DNA from: REBR01 sp033721915 | GTDB taxonomy: Bacteria; Pseudomonadota; Gammaproteobacteria; Pseudomonadales; Oleiphilaceae | Assembly (NCBI GenBank): GCA_033721915.1 | Contig: JAWWAC010000052.1 | Coordinates: forward strand, 1 to 21,078 | Direction: 5' to 3' | Length of the DNA: 21,078 nucleotides | In this document: positions 6,921 to 14,135 of the stretch, one piece after another | Position numbering within the stretch: position 1 is the first letter of the stretch | Layout: the number at the start of each line of letters is the position of its first letter | The notes under the pieces: generated by a model | Databases searched by the model: none | What the model was told of the DNA's origin: nothing | What the model saw: the letters and a program-made list of their open reading frames with translations, nothing else | Made by a program: the position numbers and the translations under genes

Positions 6921-9185
6921 CTAGTCCGGCGGACGTCGCCACCAGAAAGGGGCCCCCTCCCGCAGCGCCTGTATTTCCCCCTGTCCGGGGCTTAGGGTGA
7001 CCGCACCGTGCCAGCCCGGATACCACCACCGGCTGCCCTGGTCCCGGTAACGGGACCGCACCCGGGGGCTGGGCGGGCGGTCAAACAGCACCCATTGTGG
7101 CCTCAGTGTGCTGACCCAGCCGGGTTGTGAACTGCCGGCACGGCCACCAGCCGGGGCAAGAAGCCCGGTCACCGGGCCAAATCCCGGCAGCCACTGTAAA
7201 AGGCGACGCTCACCGCTGCGGCCAATGCCACCGGGCAGCAACACCGACTGACGCGACTCCCCCACCCCCGTTTCCAGATACAGGACACAGCTTCTCTCCG
7301 CCACGGTCAGCCCTTCACGGGCATCCTGCCAGAAGCGCAGAGTCAGGGCGGGCCAGCGGAGTGTCTCACCCGATGGGCAGCCCGGAGCGGCACCGGTGCC
7401 GGCACCCGCCACCAGACGCCGTACCGGTAAGCCGGCACTGCCCCACACCGCCTGGGCCCCTTCCCGCCCATGGGGAATCACCAGCAGATCCAGGGCCTGC
7501 ACCGACCCGGTCCTGAGGGCCTTCAGCAGTGGCCGGGGCACGGGCAGTGGCTGGGGATAAGAGCGCTGGTCCTGATAATAAAGCCCGGTCCTCTCACCCG
7601 CACGGATCAGCACCGCTGTGACGCCGGGCACATCCAGGAACACCAGCTCCGGGGTCTCCGGCGCCACCGGCTCTTTCTGTGGCTGCCATGGCCATAATAT
7701 CAGCCAGGTGCACAGCATCAGCAGACTCACCCAGCGCCACAGGCTGGAGACCGGGAAGCTGGCCAGCAGAGCGGTCAGCGCCAGCAACACCGTTACCTTC
7801 AGGGGCAGTGACGGCAGCACCACACTGAAACCGGACAGCCACTGCAGGCAGCGCCACAGGGTATCCAGCAGCAATGACAGCCCAGGCTCCACCCAGGCGG
7901 CACTGACCGGCGAGGCCAGCACCAGTGGCAGGCTCAGCAGCACCAGTGGCATGATCACCAGCGACATCAGTGGAATGGCCGCCAGGTTGACCAGCAGGGC
8001 CAGACTGGTGGCGCTGCGTTCAAACACCAGAAGAAAGGGCCAGAGACCGAGGATTACCAGCCATTGGGCCAGTAGAAGGGATTGCCAGGCCGGGGGTGGC
8101 TCCAGTCGGTTGGCAAAGCCCGTAACCAGACAGACCACCGCAGCAAAGGACAGCCAGAAGCCCATGGACAACGGGGCCAGGGGGTCGGACAACAGTACCA
8201 GCACCAGGGCAATCAGCCAGGCGTCCGTGGCCCGGATACGGCGGCCGCTGGCCATGGCCACAGTGACCACCGCCAGCATCACCAGCGCCCTCTGAATGGG
8301 CAGGTTAAAACCCGCCACCAGGGCATAGACGGTGCTGCCCGTCATCACCAGGGCGGCCAGCCACCAGGCCCTGCCAGGGCCCCCTTCACCGGCAAAGCGA
8401 GTCAGGCACCAGCGGCAAAGGGCGGCCAGAAACAGGGCAATCAGGCCCAGATGCAGCCCGGAAATGGCCAGCAGGTGGTTGGTCCCCGTGGCCTCGAGCA
8501 CCTGCCAGTGACGGGGCTCCAGTGCGGCACGGCTGCCCAGTGTGAGCCCCTCCACCAGCCCCGGCTCCATCATGGCGGGAAGGTGTCGCCGAAGTCGCTC
8601 AACCAGCCCGGCGCGCCAGGCGTGGTAGCGGCAGTGCACTCCGCAGTGGGCCTCTGGCAGGGGCTGCCAGTGACGGACACGGGCACGGGCCACCAGCCCC
8701 TCACGCAGGTAATAGGCCTCCCCCAGACGCTCACCGGGGTTGGCGGGCACCCGTAGCGGATGGAGGTGGGCCTTAAGACGGTAAAGGCCTGAAGGCAGAG
8801 TGCGCGGCCCGTCCTCCCCCAGCTCAAGCAGAACCCGGGGCCGTGAACCAGCGGATTCCAGTCCCCGTAGAACACAGAACCGTAGCACCAACCCCCGACC
8901 GTCACGCCACTGTGCCAGGTTGCAGGGGTAGCCGGTCAGTGTCCGCTCCCCCTCCGGCAAGGGGCTGCTGAGGCTCTCAGTACGGTGGGACAGTGAGGCA
9001 GTAACCAGCGCCAGCAGCACCATGGCCAGGGCCAGGCCGCCCCAGGGCAGCGCCGGTGCGCCCGGACAGGCCCGCAACAGCACTGCCCCACTTGCCAGGC
9101 TCCACGGTAACCACCATGGTGGTAGAGCGGCAACGCAATACAGTATGATTACGCCGCCTGTGAATGCGAGCATCCCTGCGCGCAT
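6921..9185 (-). CDS. comEC: ComEC/Rec2-family DNA uptake channel with degenerate metallo-beta-lactamase domain
   Basis: Polytopic inner-membrane protein of the DNA-import channel of natural transformation. I chose the ATG at 9185 because AGGAGG (9193-9198) lies seven bases upstream, giving 754 residues; a reading frame to 9227 lacks such a site. In order: N-terminal hydrophobic helices; a soluble DUF4131-like region (about 65-200); the Competence domain opening with the family signature ATGTNHLLAISGLHLGL (about 232-248) and many helices to about residue 505; and a C-terminal beta-lactamase-like domain (about 512-754). In that last domain every usual metal ligand appears replaced: the SHxDxDHxGG site reads IPHGREGAQ, TGD reads PGG, and HHGS reads PAGG. 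Structural landmarks such as SVLLPGGI and RYRDQGSRWW remain. DNA transport may be intact, but nuclease activity is doubtful. Confidence 0.92.
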   Translation of the reverse strand: MRAGMLAFTGGVIILYCVAALPPWWLPWSLASGAVLLRACPGAPALPWGGLALAMVLLALVTASLSHRTESLSSPLPEGERTLTGYPCNLAQWRDGRGLVLRFCVLRGLESAGSRPRVLLELGEDGPRTLPSGLYRLKAHLHPLRVPANPGERLGEAYYLREGLVARARVRHWQPLPEAHCGVHCRYHAWRAGLVERLRRHLPAMMEPGLVEGLTLGSRAALEPRHWQVLEATGTNHLLAISGLHLGLIALFLAALCRWCLTRFAGEGGPGRAWWLAALVMTGSTVYALVAGFNLPIQRALVMLAVVTVAMASGRRIRATDAWLIALVLVLLSDPLAPLSMGFWLSFAAVVCLVTGFANRLEPPPAWQSLLLAQWLVILGLWPFLLVFERSATSLALLVNLAAIPLMSLVIMPLVLLSLPLVLASPVSAAWVEPGLSLLLDTLWRCLQWLSGFSVVLPSLPLKVTVLLALTALLASFPVSSLWRWVSLLMLCTWLILWPWQPQKEPVAPETPELVFLDVPGVTAVLIRAGERTGLYYQDQRSYPQPLPVPRPLLKALRTGSVQALDLLVIPHGREGAQAVWGSAGLPVRRLVAGAGTGAAPGCPSGETLRWPALTLRFWQDAREGLTVAERSCVLYLETGVGESRQSVLLPGGIGRSGERRLLQWLPGFGPVTGLLAPAGGRAGSSQPGWVSTLRPQWVLFDRPPSPRVRSRYRDQGSRWWYPGWHGAVTLSPGQGEIQALREGAPFWWRRPPD

Positions 9186-9317
9186 TGACGGGCCTCCTGT
9201 GGTTACGGATTCCTGCCGGCTCACCATCCAGAGAGCCTTGTTCAGGTCTCCGGCAGCCGGATTTGGGTCGGGCTCAGTCAGTTCCCGGCACAGCGACTCA
9301 ACGGGCCCTTACAGCCT

Positions 9318-9857
9318 ATGTCCAAGCGGTTGTTGAAGCGTTACATACCCACACCGGAGAAGGTCCGCAGCATCCGCGCGCTGCGTTTTCTCGGCTCGCT
9401 GCTGCATGAGCCCAACCTCTGGCATATCAACCGACATGCGATTTCCAGGGCCGTTCTGATCGGTGTGTTCTGGTGCCTGATTCCCATGCCTTTCCAGATG
9501 ATCGCCGCGGCACTGGTGGCGGTCTGGTTCAACGCCAATCTGCCACTGACACTGGCCCTGGTCTGGATCAGCAACCCTGTCACCATGGCGCCCATGGCCT
9601 ATGGCACCTATGTGGTGGGCACCTGGGTGCTGGCCAGACCCGCCAGCAGCCTGCAGGACTTCCGGCTGGACTGGGGCTGGTTTGCCGAGCGGCTGCTTGA
9701 GGTGGGCATTCCCCTTTATGTGGGCTCGCTGATCAGCGCCGTAGTGCTGTCCTGCACCAGCTACCTGCTGGTGCAGTACCTGTGGCGGCGCAAGGTGCGC
9801 AGCGACTGGCGACTGCGACAGCAGCGCCATCGCCGTGAGCAGGCCACCGACCGGTAA
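9318..9857 (+). CDS. DUF2062 membrane protein
   Basis: A 179-residue protein of the DUF2062 family, function unknown. After a basic N-terminus (MSKRLLKRYIPTPEKV) it has a hydrophobic hairpin around SRAVLIGVFWCLIPMPFQMI and LALVWISNPVTMAPMAYGTY, with the family hallmark of small/Pro-rich turns (IPMPFQM, SNPVTMAP). A further helix follows (YVGSLISAVVLSCTSYLLVQYL, about 138-160), then a very basic Arg-rich cytoplasmic tail. The start ATG at 9318 has no convincing ribosome site, so the N-terminus is uncertain; no better in-frame start was found nearby. It is divergent from comEC across 132 bases and convergent with lolD, whose stop is seven bases away, with no terminator between. A DUF2062 gene near comEC and lolCD is a recurrent neighbour in this group, as I recall. 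Confidence 0.85.
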   Translation: MSKRLLKRYIPTPEKVRSIRALRFLGSLLHEPNLWHINRHAISRAVLIGVFWCLIPMPFQMIAAALVAVWFNANLPLTLALVWISNPVTMAPMAYGTYVVGTWVLARPASSLQDFRLDWGWFAERLLEVGIPLYVGSLISAVVLSCTSYLLVQYLWRRKVRSDWRLRQQRHRREQATDR

Positions 9858-9864
9858 CCCCTGC

Positions 9865-10557
9865 TTAAGCCACGGACTCCAGGCTCAACCCGCCATGGTC
9901 CAGGCGGTAGACCCGCCCCAGACGGCTGGCCATGGAGCGGTCATGGGTGACCACCAGGAAGGTGGTATTGAGCTGCTGGCACAGTTCCAGTATCAGATCC
10001 TGCACCTGATCCCCGGTGGTGTCGTCCAGGTTGCCCGTGGGCTCATCCATCAGCACGCAGCGGGGCTCGTTCACCAGTGCCCTGGCAATGGCCACCCGCT
10101 GGCGCTCACCGCCGGAGAGCTCGCCGGGCTTGTGGCCGGTGCGGGCCGCAAGACCGACCCGCTCCAGGAGTGTGTCGGCCCGCCGCAGTGACTGTTTCAC
10201 CGACAGACCACCCAGGACACAGGGCATGGCCACATTCTGCAGTGCGGTGAATTCCGGCAGCAGGTGGTGGAACTGGTAAACAAAGCCCAGGTTGCGGTTG
10301 CGGAAACGGCACCGCTTCGCCTCACCCATGGACTGCATGTTTTCTCCGGCAATCATGACCTCACCGGCACTGGGTTTGTCCAGCCCGCCCAGCATATTCA
10401 ACAGGGTGGTCTTGCCGGAACCGGAGGTGCCCACAATGGCCGCGGTGTCGCCGGCCTGAATGGCCAGTGAGATGCCCTGGAACACGGTCAGCTGGTTGCC
10501 GCCCTCCTTGTAGGTCTTGGCCAGATTGCGACATTCAATCAGGGGGGTGTCAGTCAT
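9865..10557 (-). CDS. lolD: lipoprotein-releasing ABC transporter ATP-binding subunit LolD
   Basis: Cytoplasmic ATPase of the LolCDE complex, which extracts mature lipoproteins from the inner membrane for transfer to LolA. I place the start at the ATG at 10557 (230 residues), preceded by GGAGG at nine-base spacing and matching the usual MxxxPLIxCxNLxKxY opening; the frame to 10584 adds an unrelated basic stretch. Motifs are Walker A GTSGSGKT (43-50), Q-loop in FVYQFHHLLPEFTAL (the LolD-type sequence), signature LSGGERQR (147-154), Walker B CVLMDEPTGNLD (about 167-178) and switch His in VVTHD. It overlaps the end of lolC by eight bases, so the two are translationally coupled. Confidence 0.95.
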   Translation of the reverse strand: MTDTPLIECRNLAKTYKEGGNQLTVFQGISLAIQAGDTAAIVGTSGSGKTTLLNMLGGLDKPSAGEVMIAGENMQSMGEAKRCRFRNRNLGFVYQFHHLLPEFTALQNVAMPCVLGGLSVKQSLRRADTLLERVGLAARTGHKPGELSGGERQRVAIARALVNEPRCVLMDEPTGNLDDTTGDQVQDLILELCQQLNTTFLVVTHDRSMASRLGRVYRLDHGGLSLESVA

Positions 10558-11791
10558 AGCGCAGTGCCTCCGCCGGTTCCACACGGGATGCCCGCCAGGC
10601 GGGATAGAGAGTCGCCAGCAGGCTCAGGGCAAACCCCACACCGCTGATCAGGGCCACATCGCTCCACTGCACATGGGAGGGCAGGTAGCTGATAAAGTAC
10701 ACATCGGCACTGAGGAACTGGTGGTTCAGTACCGACTCCACCCAGCCGATGACATCGCTGACATTGAACGCCAGCAGCACACCCAGAAGGGTCCCCAGCA
10801 GGGTGCCGGTAAAGCCGATAATGGAGCCCTGCACGATAAACACCGACATCACCAGCCCCGGCGTGGCCCCCATGGTCCTGAGTATGGCGATATCCGCGGT
10901 CTTGTCCGTCACCACCATCACCAGCGCCGAGACAATATTGAACGCCGCCACCGCCACGATAAACATCAGCAGAAGGCCGATCATGGTCTTTTCCATGCGG
11001 ATGGCCTCAAACAGGTTGCCGTGGGTGCGGGTCCAGTCACTGGTGCGGTGCACACCCGGCAGCTCCCTGGACAGTCGCCAGGCCACCTCAGGCGCCACAA
11101 ACAGGTCGTCCAGCTTCAGCCGGATGCCCTGCACCCTGTCACCCAGGCGCAACACCCTGGCCGCGTCACGGACATGCACCACGGTGTAGTTGCCATCCAG
11201 CTCGGCCCCCACACTGAAGGTCCCCACCACGGTGAAGCGCTTGAGACGGGGCATCACGCCGGCGGGGGTGACCGAGGCCTCGGGCAGCACCACCGTGACC
11301 TTGTCGTCCAGACCCACACCCAGTGAGCGGGCCAGGCTGTCGCCGATGACAATGCCGAACTCTCCGTCTTTGAGATTATCCAGCGAGCCCCGGGTCATGA
11401 AGTCCTGGATAATGGAGACCTTGACCTCCTCCTCGGGCAGGACGCCATTGAGCATTACCCCACGCACATTGCCACGGCCTGTCATCATCCCCTGTGCCTG
11501 GACAAAGGGGGCCACGCCAGTGACGCGGGGGTCATCCCTGGCAATGTCCGCCACCCGCTGCCAGTCGGCCATGCCCCCTTCCGCCTCCACGGTGGCATGG
11601 GGCACCATGCCCAGGATGCGCTCCTTGAGTTCACGGTCAAAGCCGTTCATCACCGAGAGCACGGTGATCAGCACCATGACACCCAGGATCAGCCCCAGCA
11701 TGGAAATCAGCGAAATAAAGGAAATAAAATGGTTGCGTCGTTTGGCCGCGGTGTAGCGGAGACCGATAAACAGCGAAAGCGGTCTGAACAT
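10550..11791 (-). CDS. lolC: lipoprotein-releasing ABC transporter permease LolC (LolC/LolE family)
   Basis: Inner-membrane subunit of the Lol release complex, 413 residues. The topology fits the family: one N-terminal helix (about 22-48, preceded by the basic AAKRRN), a large periplasmic domain (about 50-265), then three C-terminal helices (about 270-294, 312-343 and 376-398), ending in the motif LYPAWRASRVEPAEALRYD. A segment near residues 174-186 (VTPAGVMPRLKRF) resembles the LolC Hook that recruits LolA, which favours LolC over LolE. Only one LolC/E permease is present here, whereas Pseudomonas and E. coli place lolE after lolD. It may pair with itself (LolF-type) or with a LolE encoded elsewhere. 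The gene is divergent from the PilZ-type gene across 105 bases. Confidence 0.93.
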   Translation of the reverse strand: MFRPLSLFIGLRYTAAKRRNHFISFISLISMLGLILGVMVLITVLSVMNGFDRELKERILGMVPHATVEAEGGMADWQRVADIARDDPRVTGVAPFVQAQGMMTGRGNVRGVMLNGVLPEEEVKVSIIQDFMTRGSLDNLKDGEFGIVIGDSLARSLGVGLDDKVTVVLPEASVTPAGVMPRLKRFTVVGTFSVGAELDGNYTVVHVRDAARVLRLGDRVQGIRLKLDDLFVAPEVAWRLSRELPGVHRTSDWTRTHGNLFEAIRMEKTMIGLLLMFIVAVAAFNIVSALVMVVTDKTADIAILRTMGATPGLVMSVFIVQGSIIGFTGTLLGTLLGVLLAFNVSDVIGWVESVLNHQFLSADVYFISYLPSHVQWSDVALISGVGFALSLLATLYPAWRASRVEPAEALRYD

Positions 11792-11813
11792 GAATAGGGT
11801 TTCCCGCCTGAAT

Positions 11814-11871
11814 GGACTGAGTGAATCGGGCCACAGAAGACTGCAACCCGGGAAAAGACTGATAGACTGAG
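11814..11871. repeat. clustered GACTG repeats in the lolC / PilZ-gene divergent region
   Basis: Four copies of a (A/G)GACTG(A/C) heptamer occur in one orientation, at 11814, 11838, 11856 and 11864. The last two are in direct tandem with an eight-base period (AGACTGAT then AGACTGAG). They fill most of the 105-base gap between two divergent genes, a natural place for an operator. The cluster may also be chance. Confidence 0.35.
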
Positions 11872-11896
11872 CTGAAAAACCGCCGGGTAACGCACG

Positions 11897-12511
11897 ATGT
11901 CAGCCAGTGATCTTACCGAACACCGCCGTTTTTACCGCATCCATGACCGGGTTGGGCTGGAATACCGCCGGCTGGATCCGGACGCGGTGCCCCCCTCGGC
12001 CGCCACCTGCTTCGATGGCAGCGTCACACTGACCCTGCAGGAGGAATTACGCAAGGCCGATCTGGCCATACGGGCACAGCTGAATGTTCTGGCGGAATCC
12101 GACCGCCGCCTGGTGCAGGTCCTGACACTGATGAACCAGAAGCTGGACACTCTGGCGCGCATTATGGCCTTTCAGCAAAAACCCTTGCAAGACGATCAGT
12201 GGCAGGAAGTCACCCTGAGCGAAGGCGGACTGGCCTTTCATTGCACCGATGACACACTGCGCAGCGGTGACACGGTGGCGTTGCGCCTGACACTGGCGCC
12301 GGAGCTCAACCAGGTGGCCCTCATTGCCCGGGTGATCGACCGGGTAAGCCCCGTGCCACAGCAGGGGGAGCCGTCGCCAGACAGTGACAGGGGCGCGTTC
12401 ATACACCTTCAGTTCCGGGATCTGGACGACGACAGCCGCCAGCAGATCGCCCGCCATGTGCTTCGCCTGCAGGCCCGTCAGCGCCAGCAAAGGCGCAACG
12501 ACAGGGCCTGA
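11897..12511 (+). CDS. atypical PilZ-type (putative c-di-GMP-binding) protein
   Basis: A 204-residue soluble protein. The N-terminus holds RRFYR (residues 10-14), which fits the RxxxR half of the PilZ c-di-GMP site. VTLSEGGLAF (105-114) fits the second motif, but with Thr at 106 where Asp/Asn is usual; beta-strand-like segments follow (DTVALRLTL, VALIARVIDRV, GAFIHLQFRDL). Between the two motifs lies a long helical, coiled-coil-like insert (about 44-95, including ESDRRLVQVLTLMNQKLDTL), unlike the compact PilZ domain. The C-terminus is Arg/Gln-rich (RLQARQRQQRRNDRA). A PilZ-type gene in this position next to lolC matches my recollection of the Pseudomonas gene order. The family call is fairly likely; actual c-di-GMP binding is uncertain given the substitution. 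Confidence 0.65.
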   Translation: MSASDLTEHRRFYRIHDRVGLEYRRLDPDAVPPSAATCFDGSVTLTLQEELRKADLAIRAQLNVLAESDRRLVQVLTLMNQKLDTLARIMAFQQKPLQDDQWQEVTLSEGGLAFHCTDDTLRSGDTVALRLTLAPELNQVALIARVIDRVSPVPQQGEPSPDSDRGAFIHLQFRDLDDDSRQQIARHVLRLQARQRQQRRNDRA

Positions 12512-12517
12512 ATCCAC

Positions 12518-12553
12518 GGCCAGCCCCAGGGGGTCCGGCCTGGCCAGGGACCC
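12518..12553. repeat. GC-rich hairpin downstream of the PilZ-type gene
   Basis: Two overlapping inverted repeats occur just after the stop at 12511: GGCCAG (12518-12523) with CTGGCC (12540-12545), and GGGTCC (12531-12536) with GGACCC (12548-12553). The two foldings are mutually exclusive. No U-tract follows, so a standard intrinsic terminator is not supported. It may act as a 3' stabiliser or as a factor-dependent end. Confidence 0.35.
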
Positions 12554-12588
12554 GGTGCGGTGATTTCGACGCATCTGCCGACAGGGGC

Positions 12589-12594
12589 TATAGT
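12589..12594 (+). promoter_or_regulatory. possible -10 element upstream of the small periplasmic protein gene
   Basis: TATAGT matches five of six bases of the -10 consensus and stands out in an otherwise GC-rich gap. No good -35 is visible at 16-18 bases upstream (the best is TTCGAC). A DnaA-box-like sequence lies about 28 bases downstream. Weak call. Confidence 0.25.
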
Positions 12595-12621
12595 AATGGC
12601 TGATGTGTTATCCAACGCCCA

Positions 12622-12630
12622 TTATCCACA
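12622..12630 (+). promoter_or_regulatory. perfect DnaA-box 9-mer
   Basis: TTATCCACA is an exact match to the strong DnaA-box consensus. A degenerate copy, TTATCCAAC, starts 14 bases upstream at 12608. Both lie in the leader between the possible -10 element and the chosen start at 12653. This could mark DnaA control of the gene, or be chance; one perfect match in a GC-rich stretch of this size is unusual but not impossible. Confidence 0.4.
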
Positions 12631-12652
12631 GGTTCAAGGGAAGTCCTTATTC

Positions 12653-13006
12653 ATGAAACCGGTCTCAGGCAGCACCCCATCAGCCGTTGCACAGCGACGT
12701 TACCAAATTCCTGTTATCAACCGTTTGTTAGTGGCCCTCGCATTTGCTTTAATGCTTGCGCCCAATGTCATGGCCGAAGAACGCAGGCAACCACTGACCA
12801 TCAAGCCCATGGAGCACGCCGACCGGGATCTGCCCCGCCGGGGCCAGACCATGAGCCAGGTGGAAGACCGCTACGGCAAGCCCGTTGAACGCCGGGGCCC
12901 GGTGGGGGAGCCCCCCATCAGCCGCTGGAAGTACCCGGGCTTCCGGGTGGTGTTTGAGGGGCGCCATGTGATTCACACCGTGGTGGTACCCCAGCGCAGC
13001 GAATAA
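12653..13006 (+). CDS. small predicted periplasmic protein of unknown function
   Basis: With the ATG at 12653 (118 residues) the N-terminus is a plausible Sec signal peptide: a basic region ending in RRYQ, a hydrophobic core NRLLVALAFALMLAP and a cleavage site VMA|EE near residue 41. The longer frame from 12560 would bury this signal in an implausibly long leader. The mature part (about 77 residues) contains GQTMSQVEDRYGKP, VGEPPISRWKYPGF and VVFEGRHVIHTVVV. I recall similar short hypothetical proteins in other gammaproteobacteria. The pattern of Gly/Met, Val, Tyr-Gly-Pro, then Trp-x-Tyr is reminiscent of the BamE/SmpA-like fold, which is inference. It has no lipobox Cys, so it would be soluble in the periplasm rather than a lipoprotein. 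No function can be assigned. Confidence 0.75.
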   Translation: MKPVSGSTPSAVAQRRYQIPVINRLLVALAFALMLAPNVMAEERRQPLTIKPMEHADRDLPRRGQTMSQVEDRYGKPVERRGPVGEPPISRWKYPGFRVVFEGRHVIHTVVVPQRSE

Positions 13007-13079
13007 CTGGCAGTCGGTCAGCCTGGCCCTGCCGGCCCCCACTGGCATTTCATCCGCCACAGAGAAGGACCAGGCCGCA

Positions 13080-14135
13080 GTGACCAACCACCCCCGCATG
13101 CTTGCTGAATGGGAGCCCCAGGGCGCCGTAATGATGGCCTGGCCCCACCACGGCACCGACTGGGCCCGCCGGCTGCCACAGGCATTGTCGGTGTTTGACG
13201 CCATCGCCCGGGCCGTATTGCAGTACCAGAACCTGATTGTCAGCTGTGAAGACGTCTTCAGTGTGCAGAACCTGCAGCGCCACTTCGACCGCCTCTGCCA
13301 GGAGCAGTCCCTGCCCGGCAGGGCTCTGTTGCTGCCGGCCCCCTCCAATGACACCTGGGCCCGTGATTTTGGCCCACTGGCGGTGGCCGTGGGCCGCCGT
13401 ATCCGTCTGCTGGATTTCTCCTTCAACGGCTGGGGGGGCAAGTACCCCTTCAGCAAGGACAACGCCGTCAACAGCCATCTGGCCCGCCAGAACGCCTTCG
13501 GACGCCACCGACTGAAAGCCGTGGACTGGGTGCTGGAGGGGGGGTCCCTGGAGACCGACGGCCAGGGCACTCTGCTGAGCACCCGTCACTGCCTGATGAA
13601 CCCGTCCCGCAATGGCCAGGTCAGCCAGGAAGAGCTGGAACAGACACTGCACCAGCACCTGGGCCTGGAGCGCTTTCTCTGGCTCGACCACGGCGCTCTG
13701 GAGGGGGACGATACCGACGGCCACATCGACACACTGGCCCGGTTCTGCAGCCCCTCCCGCATCGCCTATGTACGCTGTGATGACCCCGGTGACAGCCATT
13801 ACCCGGAATTGCAGGCCATGGAGGCCCAGCTTCAGGGGTTTCGCCAGAGCGATGGCCGCCCCTATGAGCTCTTCCCCCTGCCCTGGCCCGATGCCATATA
13901 CAGCAAGGAGGGTGAGCGGCTACCCGCCACCTACGCCAACTTTCTGATACTCAACAAGGCCGTGCTGGTGCCCGTGTACGATGTGCCACAGGACCGGGAG
14001 GCGCTGGAGGTGCTGGGCCAGTGCTTTCCGGGGCGGGACATTGTGCCCGTGCTGTGCCGAACCGTCATTGAACAGCACGGCAGCCTGCACTGCCTGACCA
14101 TGCAACTGCCCGAGGGAGTCTGGGGACATGAATGA
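13080..14135 (+). CDS. aguA: agmatine deiminase AguA
   Basis: Cytoplasmic guanidine-group hydrolase converting agmatine to N-carbamoylputrescine and ammonia, part of the route from arginine to putrescine. The 351-residue product shows the family landmarks: EWEPQGAVMMAWPH near the N-terminus, NDTWARDFGP (90-99), GWGGKYPFSKDN (118-129), EGGSLETDG (153-161), DDTDGHIDTLARF with the catalytic His (about 215), and the nucleophilic Cys in GSLHCLTMQLP (about 338). The start is GTG at 13080, preceded by AAGGA; an ATG at 13098 is an alternative. It overlaps aguB by eight bases, forming the classic aguA-aguB pair. The 73 bases separating it from the upstream small-protein gene hold no clear promoter or terminator, so co-transcription with that gene is possible. 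Confidence 0.96.
   Translation: MTNHPRMLAEWEPQGAVMMAWPHHGTDWARRLPQALSVFDAIARAVLQYQNLIVSCEDVFSVQNLQRHFDRLCQEQSLPGRALLLPAPSNDTWARDFGPLAVAVGRRIRLLDFSFNGWGGKYPFSKDNAVNSHLARQNAFGRHRLKAVDWVLEGGSLETDGQGTLLSTRHCLMNPSRNGQVSQEELEQTLHQHLGLERFLWLDHGALEGDDTDGHIDTLARFCSPSRIAYVRCDDPGDSHYPELQAMEAQLQGFRQSDGRPYELFPLPWPDAIYSKEGERLPATYANFLILNKAVLVPVYDVPQDREALEVLGQCFPGRDIVPVLCRTVIEQHGSLHCLTMQLPEGVWGHE

Noticed and set aside
9186..9317. Possible promoters in the comEC / DUF2062 divergent gap
   Set aside because: TTGTTC at 9238 has no acceptable -10 at normal spacing on the plus strand, and nothing better was seen on the minus strand.
12749..13799. Long minus-strand open frames opposite aguA and the small periplasmic protein gene
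   Set aside because: The plus-strand genes carry clear family motifs and ribosome sites; the antisense products do not.
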